A DNA stretch of 21,712 nucleotides, taken from the NCBI GenBank assembly GCA_964527995.1, contig CAZGRP010000064.1, positions 1 to 21,712 on the forward strand, read 5' to 3'. A model generated the notes under the pieces. That model saw only the letters and a list, made by a program, of their open reading frames with translations, was not told the origin of the DNA and did no database searches. Below are positions 15,306 through 21,712 of the stretch, piece after piece; within the stretch, counting starts at the first letter, position 1; the number at the start of each line of letters is the position of its first letter. A program made the translations under genes and the position numbers. Source of the DNA: CAZGRP01 sp964527995. Its GTDB lineage: Bacteria; Zhuqueibacterota; Zhuqueibacteria; Oceanimicrobiales; CAZGRP01.

Positions 15306-15743
15306 TCACTTGAAGGCGGCGACGACAGAGCGCAGCGAACGGTACTGATCCTGTACCAGGGCGAGAGCCTCCTCGATGTCCCGCTGAGATCCAGTTTGGC
15401 AGCGCCCCTCGAATTCGCGCGTGGCCTGTATCAGCTTGCGAGTCTGCAGCCGCAAGAGCTGTTCGTTTTTCTGTGAAAGCCCGGGAAGGGCCTCGGCCGC
15501 AAGCTCCGCTGCCTGTTGCCGAAGCAGGCTCGCCTTCCGGCATAGCTGCGCGGCAGCAGACGTGTCACTCTTGGTTTCGGTGGTCGCTGCCAACAGAGTA
15601 CCGAACTTCTCCAGCTTCCTTTCGAAGCGAGCCCCGCCGCTCTTGCTACATCCCAGCACCAGGAGCAGCCCCAGACTCAGCAGCAGCCAGCGCGAGTGTC
15701 CGGCCTGCGGACGACGTCGAGCGGTTGTCGGCGATGCCTTCAT
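15306..15743 (-). CDS. Small helical lipoprotein of unknown function
   Basis: The 145-residue protein has a positively charged start, a leucine-rich segment (19-30) and the lipobox LVLGC with the lipidated cysteine at 32. The mature part is almost all alpha-helix, with charged and alanine-rich stretches, one further pair of cysteines (CRKASLL, EGRCQTG) and no recognisable domain. It is expected to be anchored in the inner or outer membrane facing the periplasm. Its ATG overlaps the sfsA stop by 4 nt (ATGA), a typical coupled arrangement. I do not recognise a family. Confidence 0.82.
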   Translation of the reverse strand: MKASPTTARRRPQAGHSRWLLLSLGLLLVLGCSKSGGARFERKLEKFGTLLAATTETKSDTSAAAQLCRKASLLRQQAAELAAEALPGLSQKNEQLLRLQTRKLIQATREFEGRCQTGSQRDIEEALALVQDQYRSLRSVVAAFK

Positions 15744-16453
15744 TTTTTCTGTCCTCTATCGCAGGGGGTCAGGGAAACCTGGATCCGGCGCAAGATATCA
15801 ACGCGCTCCAGCGTAACCCGGCACGAAAAGCCCATGATCTCGACCCCGGCGGACTCGGCCCTTCGAAGCGCGGCCAGCCAGCCCGGATCGGTCTCTTCGC
15901 CTGGAACCAGGAGCCTGGCGTCTGGGCGCTGGACCACGAAGACGGCGGCGGCACGGTCACCGCCGCGCACCAGCCGGCCGAGGAGATCGAGGTGGCCCCA
16001 TCCGCGCGTCGACGGCGTGCCCGAAAAATGAGCCGCTCCGTTCACAACGCGGCTCAGTGACTTGACCTCCACCCACCAGACCGAGCCATCGGCCGTATCG
16101 AGCCGAAAGTCGAGCCGACTGCTATCGACCCGGACCTCTCGTTCAAAACCGACCACCCCGCCAAAGAGCGCATCGCGATGTCGGCTCAGGTAGCCTGCAA
16201 AGGCTTCCGTTGCGGCTCCGGCCTCGGCCCCAACCAGCACGCCGCCGTCGAGGAATCGAACCACCTGGTAGCGAGTCTTGCGCTTCGGATCGTGGCGCTG
16301 CTGCACGTAGACCCAGGCTCCGGGCTGGAGCAGATCGCGCAGGCGAGCCGTGTTGGCAAGATAGGCTTCGACGCTACGGCCATCGAGGCGAACCCGGACC
16401 ACAAAGCGATTGACGCGCTCTTCGAATTGTGCCTTGACAGTCTCACGCTTCAA
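15740..16453 (-). CDS. sfsA: SfsA family protein
   Basis: The 237-residue protein matches SfsA, named sugar fermentation stimulation protein from its effect in E. coli and reported there to bind DNA; its biochemical role remains unclear. Supporting marks are NRFVVRVRLDGRSVEAYLANTARL near the start, KRKTRYQVV, SRLDFRL, VWWVEVKSLS (nuclease-like D...ExK pattern with the preceding DF), TRGWGHLDLLGRLV, FVVQRPDARLL and DPGWLAALRRAESAGVEIMG. Length is normal. The start is a TTG at 16453, 20 nt after the preceding gene, with no clear ribosome site; I found no in-frame ATG near the conserved N-terminus. The gene is part of a tight unit with the exported protein before it and the lipoprotein after it. 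Confidence 0.9.
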   Translation of the reverse strand: MKRETVKAQFEERVNRFVVRVRLDGRSVEAYLANTARLRDLLQPGAWVYVQQRHDPKRKTRYQVVRFLDGGVLVGAEAGAATEAFAGYLSRHRDALFGGVVGFEREVRVDSSRLDFRLDTADGSVWWVEVKSLSRVVNGAAHFSGTPSTRGWGHLDLLGRLVRGGDRAAAVFVVQRPDARLLVPGEETDPGWLAALRRAESAGVEIMGFSCRVTLERVDILRRIQVSLTPCDRGQKK

Positions 16454-16473
16454 CGCCAGGGCCCGCGGCTTCG

Positions 16474-17187
16474 TTACGATTCGCTCGTCAGCAGCGCTTC
16501 AAACTTCTGGTCGCGAACCCTCATCCTGAGAAGATTCTTTGTTTCCGGATCCGACCAGAGCTCAAAGCCGACAGATCCAATTCGACCGTAGAAGTACTCG
16601 GAACGTACTTTCTTGCCGTTGACGTCGATCTTCTTCATGCCCTTGAACTCCAGCCGGATGGGCACCACCGACACAGCCAACGGCACGGCGGCCTTGAATT
16701 CCTGCACGCCCCCTTTGGCTCGATCATAGCGCATTTCGAGCAGCATCAGGTGGCTCAGCATGTTGTTGTCGAGGAGGATCGCGTTCTCTCCGAGTTCCAG
16801 TTCTTTTTGGTTACGTTGCCCTCCTTGCGTAAACGCCAGCTTTGCCTTCCCTGACTCGAAGACGGCATCGACCGTAGCCGCCCTCCGTCCCTTGCTACGC
16901 ACCGTATACCTCACGGGCCGCAGCGAAGGATCCCAAACGCTACTCTCCTCCAGAAACATGGGAACCGGGGCCCTCATCTCTATCGTGGCGAAAACCTTCA
17001 ACGTGTCACTTTGCAGCCACGTCATCATGACGTCGGCCTTCCCGGAAGGACGATTGTTGTACAGCAGCTTGTACTGAAGCTCCCGGAATTCTTTGGTTTG
17101 GTTTTGGGCTGAGGCCGTCTGCGGGAGGCCCAACCACAGGGCGCCCAACAAAAGACCGGCCACCACTCCGCAACGCATTGAATTCAT
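16474..17187 (-). CDS. Exported protein, DUF3108-like
   Basis: From the ATG at 17187 this is a 237-residue protein with a signal peptide (RCGVVAGLLLGALWLGLPQTASAQ, cleavage after the second ASA). The mature part is beta-rich: YKLLYNNRPSGKADVMMTW, then repeated strand pairs ending in YFYGRIGSVGFELWSDPETKNLLRMRV. The overall plan (an intracellular-style opening strand with a small -xxG- turn and a closing residue pair describing slope and scaling) recalls the DUF3108/DUF6134 group of periplasmic beta proteins, but I am not certain. The start is fixed by AAGGAG (17200-17195) 7 nt before the ATG; a GTG at 17193 sits too close to that site. It heads the unit with sfsA and the small lipoprotein, with a good promoter 70 nt upstream. 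Confidence 0.72.
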   Translation of the reverse strand: MNSMRCGVVAGLLLGALWLGLPQTASAQNQTKEFRELQYKLLYNNRPSGKADVMMTWLQSDTLKVFATIEMRAPVPMFLEESSVWDPSLRPVRYTVRSKGRRAATVDAVFESGKAKLAFTQGGQRNQKELELGENAILLDNNMLSHLMLLEMRYDRAKGGVQEFKAAVPLAVSVVPIRLEFKGMKKIDVNGKKVRSEYFYGRIGSVGFELWSDPETKNLLRMRVRDQKFEALLTSES

Positions 17188-17256
17188 CTTCACACTCCTT
17201 GTCTTGTTCGATTCGATTCAAAGGCCTGCACGGCCCGCCCTTCGGAGGACCGGTAG

Positions 17257-17285
17257 AATGTAGAAAAGCCTTGGATGAGTTTCAA
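17257..17285 (-). promoter_or_regulatory. Candidate promoter for the exported-protein/sfsA unit
   Basis: TTGAAA (17285-17280, 5 of 6 matches) and TACATT (17262-17257, 4 of 6) are separated by exactly 17 bp. The predicted transcript start gives a leader of about 60 nt before the ATG at 17187. This is the best-matching promoter in the window. Confidence 0.6.
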
Positions 17286-17584
17286 GAGAAAAGGCGTCCA
17301 GTGTGGTGCGAGGTCGGAGAAGAAGGAACGACGGGGGATGGAAAACGGCAGATAGAAATTAGAAATCGGGAGTCGGGAGCCAGCGACGTTTTGAGGACAG
17401 TGAAAAAGATGAGGAGCACGGAACGGAAAACGACGGCCAGGGTGCTGCGCGCGAGGTGCTGCAAAACACTGGGAAGGCCACACACAGCAGCCCACGGATT
17501 TGTTCGACCAGCGTTCTCGAACGAGGTCTGCAGCCGTAGTTCAACGGACGGGTCTTCTGAGTTGCCCTGGCCACCGCCCACGAA
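17286..17584. other. Noncoding stretch between the kinase and the exported-protein gene
   Basis: I see no gene in this stretch. Around 17337-17400 the plus strand has a purine-rich degenerate tract (GATAGAAATTAGAAATCGGG and AGTCGGGAG units). The rest is mixed sequence without clear hairpins followed by T-runs, so the end of the kinase transcript is not evident. Confidence 0.6.
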
Positions 17585-20320
17585 TCAGCTATCCGTCACG
17601 GTCAGCCTTGCCCGGCGCAACATCTCCTTGATCACCTGGCGAACCTGCTCAGCGGTGAACGGCTTCCCCAACACCGGGGATTCAGCCCGGCTCAGGAAAG
17701 AGCGCGTCAAGTCGTTGAGGCTGTCCCCGGTCATGAACACCACACGGTCGGCGAGGTCGGGCCGCACTTCGCGGAGCTGCTCGTAAAATTCCTCTCCGTT
17801 CATACCTGGCATCTTTACATCAGAAATCACCAGGTCAAACACGTTCTCCTGAAGCAAATCCAGCGCTTGCCGCGCACTTCTGGCAGCGCTGACCCGGTGC
17901 CCATCGCGTTCCAGGAGGCGGAGCATGAAGCCAAGAACGACCTCCTCATCATCCACGAGAAGAATACTGGCTCCCGCGGCCTGGTCCTGGCCTCTGTCAC
18001 GATCGGCGCGATCGGAAGCCTGGGCATGGGCCGGGCATGCCGGCAGTTCGACAAAAAAGGTGCTGCCCTTGTCCAACTCGCTCTCGACCCAGATGCAGCC
18101 TCCGTGCCCTTCGACCAGACTATACGAGATACTCAAACCCAACCCGGTCCCCTCGCCCACCTCCTTCGTGGTGAAAAACGGGTCGAAAACACGGTTGATA
18201 TGCTCCGGGGCAATGCCGGGACCGTCGTCCTCGACTTCGATCCGCACGGTGTCGTCGCGTTTGCGCGTGCGTATGTAAAGCGTGCCGGGTTTCTTGGTGG
18301 CGACAATCGCCTGGGCCGCATTGCTTACCAGATTCAAGAAAACCTGCTGCAGCTGGTTCGGATCCCCCAGCACCAGAGGAATTTCCCGGCAGAGGTCGGT
18401 CCGGATGGAGATGTTTTCCACTTTCAAATGATAGCGGCGCAGCTCGATCACTTCCTCCAGGATCTCGTTCACATTCACCAGAATCTGCTCTGGCTTGGAC
18501 TGCCGGGCGATGGTGAGCAAACTGCGCACGATGCGCTCGCATCGGCTGGCCTCATGGTGGATTCGCCGCAGGTCTGCTGCTACCCCTGCGTCCAGATCTT
18601 GCTCGAGCAGTAACTCAGCGAACCCGATGACGCCGGTGAGGGGATTGTTGAGCTCATGCGCCACGCCTGAGACCAGTTGCCCGATGGCCGACAGCTTCTC
18701 CGATTGGATGAGCTGGCGTTGAGTGCTCTCGAGCTTCTCAATCGTCTCCTGCAAGCGAGCGTTGGTTCTCAACACCTCCTCGTGCATGCGATGCGCATCT
18801 TCCTCCAATAACTTGCGCTCGATGCCGGCCGCCAGACCATTGGCGATGACGTGTACCACTGCACGGTCGGCCTCAGTGAAGGGGCGACCCTCTCTACTCC
18901 ACATTTCGATGACGCCAAGCACTTTTTCCTCGACCCGAAGCGGCAGACTCAACGGTTCCCGGCGACCCCGGGCCACCGCCCCTGCCGGCGACTGGCTCGC
19001 CCTCAGGTCGAGTTGCGATGGATTCAGAGAGCCGTTGTCCTGAGCCGGCGGATCGATCCCGAGCTTCTCCGCGAGGCTCCTGGCATGCGCCTCGAGTTCC
19101 TCCTCGTCCCACCCGCGGTGGACGAGCAGCCGTAGTGCCGAGGCGCTGGAATCACTCAGGAAAAGGGCTGAGGCACGCACATCGAAAAGGTCGTCGATCA
19201 CCTGCAGTCCTTCCGAGGCCAAATCCTCCAGTGTGTCGGCGTTGACGATGGCTTCGGAGATGCGGAACAGAGCCTCTTTCATTCGCCTCTGCTGCTCGCG
19301 TGCGGTGACATCGCGGGCGATCCCCTGGACACCGACAACACGCCCGTCGCGCCGGATCGGAACGGCGTTCACCTCAACCACCCGGCTTCGGCTCTTGCCA
19401 ATAATCTCCACCGTGACAGGCCCGAGCACCTTGCCCTGGCGAAGCTCCTCCAGTTGCTCGCGAGTCCGTTCCCAGTTATGTTGATAGAGCACCTTTTTGA
19501 TTGGCTGGCGCAGCAGCTCGCGCGCCGAATAACCCGTGATCTCCTCGGTTTTCGGATTGACATGGGTGAACCGTCCCTGAAGATCCAGGGCGAAAATCGC
19601 ATCCTCCGCATTCTCAACCAGGAAACGAAATTGCTGCTCCGAGAACTGGATACGGTCGAACGCTTTCTTGAGTTGAAATGCCATGCTGTTCAGAGCGCGT
19701 CCCAGGCGGCCGACTTCATCATGCGACCGGATCTCGACGCGCGTATCGAGATCTCCGCCGGAGATTCTCTCGGTGGCCTCGACCAATTGGCTGATCGAGC
19801 GAGTCAGAATCGCCCCCAGCCCGTATGCCACGGCCGCAATCACCACCAGCCCAAACAACGAAAGGAGGATGTCCCCACGCATAGTCCGGTTTACCGCGGC
19901 ATAGACGCCGGCGGTGCTGAAACCGACCCGCACTTTGCCGACCACAACATCCCCCTCACGCACCAGGGCCTCGGCTGCCAGAATTCCCGGATCCGCTTCG
20001 CGGCCCGCCTCAAGAAGCCGCCGGTCGCTGCCCTTGGTTTCGCCGGCAAGGACCTGGCCGGTCGAATCCTCGAAAACAGCATAGACGATATCCTGCGACT
20101 GTATCAGGTGGGTGGCAACACTCTGCAGCTCGGCAATGTCGCGCGTGCTGACCTCTTTAGTCAGCGCTGCACTCAACCGGTGCGCCGCACTCTGCGCCCG
20201 CTTCGAAAGGTATTCGAAGTGGGTGTTCGACATCATTTGCAGATCACGTGCGACGAGAAGGACCAAAAAGGCGAGCTCGACAACAAAAATCGACAGGGCG
20301 AGTTTGAGGCGAATGGACAT
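17585..20320 (-). CDS. Hybrid sensor histidine kinase (HAMP-PAS-GAF-HisKA-HATPase-REC)
   Basis: This 911-residue inner-membrane sensor has TM1 (about 7-24), a periplasmic region (25-149), TM2 (150-172) and HAMP (173-225). A PAS domain follows (228-340, FLVENAEDAIFALD, ITGYSARELL), then GAF (about 358-500, ending FTEADRAVVHVIANGLAAGIE). The HisKA H-box GVAHELNNPLTGVIGF carries H555. The ATPase has the N-box QQVFLNLVSNAAQA, the G1 box DDGPGI, FFTTKEVGEGTGLGLS and a closing GSTFFVELP. After an acidic linker comes a receiver with D790/D791, phospho-acceptor D834 (VISDVKMPGM), T864 and K886. All key residues are intact, so internal phosphotransfer H555 to D834 is likely. The ATG at 20320 has AAGG 7 nt upstream. 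It is divergent from an acyl-CoA synthetase gene. Its signal is unknown; no HPt or DNA-binding partner lies adjacent. Confidence 0.95.
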   Translation of the reverse strand: MSIRLKLALSIFVVELAFLVLLVARDLQMMSNTHFEYLSKRAQSAAHRLSAALTKEVSTRDIAELQSVATHLIQSQDIVYAVFEDSTGQVLAGETKGSDRRLLEAGREADPGILAAEALVREGDVVVGKVRVGFSTAGVYAAVNRTMRGDILLSLFGLVVIAAVAYGLGAILTRSISQLVEATERISGGDLDTRVEIRSHDEVGRLGRALNSMAFQLKKAFDRIQFSEQQFRFLVENAEDAIFALDLQGRFTHVNPKTEEITGYSARELLRQPIKKVLYQHNWERTREQLEELRQGKVLGPVTVEIIGKSRSRVVEVNAVPIRRDGRVVGVQGIARDVTAREQQRRMKEALFRISEAIVNADTLEDLASEGLQVIDDLFDVRASALFLSDSSASALRLLVHRGWDEEELEAHARSLAEKLGIDPPAQDNGSLNPSQLDLRASQSPAGAVARGRREPLSLPLRVEEKVLGVIEMWSREGRPFTEADRAVVHVIANGLAAGIERKLLEEDAHRMHEEVLRTNARLQETIEKLESTQRQLIQSEKLSAIGQLVSGVAHELNNPLTGVIGFAELLLEQDLDAGVAADLRRIHHEASRCERIVRSLLTIARQSKPEQILVNVNEILEEVIELRRYHLKVENISIRTDLCREIPLVLGDPNQLQQVFLNLVSNAAQAIVATKKPGTLYIRTRKRDDTVRIEVEDDGPGIAPEHINRVFDPFFTTKEVGEGTGLGLSISYSLVEGHGGCIWVESELDKGSTFFVELPACPAHAQASDRADRDRGQDQAAGASILLVDDEEVVLGFMLRLLERDGHRVSAARSARQALDLLQENVFDLVISDVKMPGMNGEEFYEQLREVRPDLADRVVFMTGDSLNDLTRSFLSRAESPVLGKPFTAEQVRQVIKEMLRRARLTVTDS

Positions 20321-20358
20321 AACAGCCTTGGTCGATAGTGGGACACCTGTCGTTAAAA

Positions 20359-20387
20359 AGTATCTCCAAAATACGCCAAAAAATCAA
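20359..20387 (-). promoter_or_regulatory. Candidate promoter for the hybrid kinase
   Basis: TTGATT (20387-20382) and GATACT (20364-20359) are separated by 17 bp in an AT-rich patch, each matching 4 of 6 consensus bases. The leader would be about 30 nt. Confidence 0.4.
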
Positions 20388-20508
20388 GCAGAACACGGGT
20401 TGTCACAGAAATTTAACAGGCACTTCCGCCTGCGAAATCCGCTCCTCGCTGCTCAGGCACACCGCATCGACAGCCGACCGCACCAGACAGAGGCCTGGCA
20501 GTTTCGGT

Positions 20509-20537
20509 TTGCAATCCGACATGCTGTTGATTACATT
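20509..20537 (+). promoter_or_regulatory. Candidate promoter for the acyl-CoA synthetase gene
   Basis: TTGCAA (20509-20514) and TACATT (20532-20537) are separated by 17 bp, each matching 4 of 6 consensus bases. The leader would be about 115 nt. The remaining part of the divergent gap (20321-20657) shows no gene; a CAGGC-6-GCCTG inverted repeat near 20418-20433 is short and unassigned. Confidence 0.45.
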
Positions 20538-20657
20538 AGTAAAGCACGAAGCCGGTGCGCTGGAAAGCTTCCAGACGGAGTGTCGATCCCGTCTGCCGCT
20601 CTGCGGGTTCGGAGGAGCGTTTCCTGCGCCTGGTCCCAAACACAATGGATCGAAATC

Positions 20658-21712
20658 ATGATTCAGGATTCGGAAACATCTGACAGCCCGGCCACCCTTT
20701 TGCTCGAACAAGAGCGGGACTGGCAGGGCTGGGCGGAACGACTGACACATCTTCACCAGGCCGTGCGCGGCGGCGAAGAGGAAGCCGAACGCCGCCTCGC
20801 CACCGCTGTGCAACGGCTGCTGCAACTGCTACCACCCACTTTGGACTCCGGCGACGAGGGCTCGTGGCGACTGGTAACCGTCCTGCTGCAACTCCTCAAC
20901 GACCCCGTACTTGGTGGCGACCTCCGAGCCAGCGTCGATCTCGTCGCCCTCGGTTCGCTCATCCACGCGCTACTTGAAGGTTTTCGCTCTTCTTCAGGCA
21001 CGCGGCAGGCCCGCCTGCGCGCGGCATTGCATGAGGTCCTCGACGTTCTGCGGCGCTCCGAGATCCTGACGCGCATCGCACAGGCGGGAGGCGTCCAGGA
21101 GTGGTGGGAAGTACTTCTGACCCTGATCGAAGAAGCCGGATTCACCGTCACCGAACTCTTTCACCAGAGGGTGCGACGCTACGGCCTTCGCCCCCTCTTC
21201 CGCATCGTCCGCAGCCACGTCATCGACGACCGGAGCTGGCTGCAGACGGAGCAGGCCGTCGAGCAGATCGCGAAGGGGCTGCTGGCGCTGCTTCCCAAGG
21301 ATCACCCGAAGGGCCCAATCGCCATCCTCTCGGAGAACCGGTTCGAGATGGTGGCCGCCGATCTGGCCTGTCTCACCTCCGGCATCGTCGACGTTCTGAT
21401 CCCGGCCAACTCGGTGCCCTCGCAGGTGGAGTATATCCTCAACGACTCGCAGGCCAGACTCGTGCTCGTTTCCAATGAAGGCCAGCTCTCGAAAGTACTA
21501 CGCGGCCGGGTCCGCCTGCCACACCTGCAGAAAATCGTCCTCATGGACCGGCCGACGGGGCAGAGCGATCCAGGAGTGATCTCCCTCAATCAGTTGATCC
21601 GCCAGGGGGAACGTGTCGGCACGGAGGAGGTCCGCCAGCGAGCGGCGGCAGTGGACATCCATGATTTGGCCACGATCATGTACACTTCCGGCACCACGGG
21701 CGCTCCCAAGGG
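20658..21712 (+). CDS. Acyl-CoA synthetase (AMP-binding), N-terminally extended, cut by window end
   Basis: The frame is open from ATG 20658 to the end of the window (351 complete residues). From about residue 167 it follows the adenylate-forming family: LFHQRVRRYGLRPLFR, then IAILSENRFEMVAADLACLTSGIVDV, then VEYILNDSQARLVLVS. The ATP-binding signature YTSGTTGAPKG lies at 342-352, exactly at the window edge. It resembles long-chain fatty acyl-CoA ligases, which activate fatty acids through an acyl-AMP. The first 165 residues are an extra helical domain with leucine-rich stretches (LVTVLLQLLNDPVLGGDLRA, LIHALLEGF) and no family I recognise; normal relatives begin at about residue 165 here. The start is not certain: no clear ribosome site precedes ATG 20658, and the frame is open upstream with a GTG at 20580. 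The rest of the adenylation domain is outside the window. Confidence 0.85.
   Translation, partial: MIQDSETSDSPATLLLEQERDWQGWAERLTHLHQAVRGGEEEAERRLATAVQRLLQLLPPTLDSGDEGSWRLVTVLLQLLNDPVLGGDLRASVDLVALGSLIHALLEGFRSSSGTRQARLRAALHEVLDVLRRSEILTRIAQAGGVQEWWEVLLTLIEEAGFTVTELFHQRVRRYGLRPLFRIVRSHVIDDRSWLQTEQAVEQIAKGLLALLPKDHPKGPIAILSENRFEMVAADLACLTSGIVDVLIPANSVPSQVEYILNDSQARLVLVSNEGQLSKVLRGRVRLPHLQKIVLMDRPTGQSDPGVISLNQLIRQGERVGTEEVRQRAAAVDIHDLATIMYTSGTTGAPK

Noticed and set aside
17525..17575. tRNA-like stretch (GTAGTTCAACGG followed by an anticodon-like region)
   Set aside because: There is no matching acceptor stem and no TPsiC arm (GGTTCGAATCC type), so it is not a tRNA.
20338..20661. 107-codon plus-strand frame ending in an ATGA overlap with the acyl-CoA synthetase start
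   Set aside because: The composition is not protein-like, the frame covers both candidate promoters of the divergent gap, and no ribosome site is present.

Overview
The window reads as a continuous piece of a GC-rich chromosome from a diderm (Gram-negative type) bacterium. There are two lipoproteins with clear lipoboxes, a secreted carbohydrate enzyme and a transmembrane hybrid sensor kinase. RNase HIII, a multi-domain Ig-like (Big_5/SbsA-type) lipoprotein and a secreted debranching enzyme with a glucodextranase-type C-terminal module would fit an FCB-related or poorly cultured lineage (KSB1, Zixibacteria or similar). That is inference only; no rRNA or other phylogenetic marker is present. 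I saw no IS element, integrase, phage gene, tRNA, rRNA or CRISPR array.

Layout: every gene from 104 to 20320 is on the minus strand, and one gene cut by the window end lies on the plus strand. In the direction of minus-strand transcription the order is as follows. (1) A hybrid histidine kinase (20320-17585). (2) After about 390 bases of noncoding DNA with a good promoter, an exported protein of unknown function, sfsA and a small lipoprotein, then a 54-residue FmdB-type zinc ribbon and an intrinsic terminator. (3) A single-domain response regulator. (4) A CoA-transferase/GNAT fusion whose stop overlaps the start of a 5'-3' exonuclease (GTGA). (5) A leader region with a promoter, a possible small ORF and a very long terminator hairpin. 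(6) A dynamin-family GTPase overlapping a DUF6062 protein, then a zinc-ribbon protein and a 141-residue helical protein. (7) A promoter, an Ig-like lipoprotein, lysA, the secreted debranching enzyme and rnhC. On the plus strand at the right edge is an acyl-CoA synthetase with an unusual N-terminal extension, divergent from the kinase.

Most of the genes are housekeeping or envelope functions. The most unusual parts are these: the dynamin/DUF6062/zinc-ribbon/helical cluster with its structured leader; a terminator-like hairpin plus T7 run inside the debranching-enzyme gene; the CoA-transferase/GNAT gene coupled to a nuclease; and the N-terminally extended acyl-CoA synthetase. Three candidate promoters share the same -10 hexamer, TACATT, at 17-bp spacing. 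Several intergenic regions hold degenerate simple-sequence tracts. Long open frames antisense to the real genes are GC-driven shadows and are left out.
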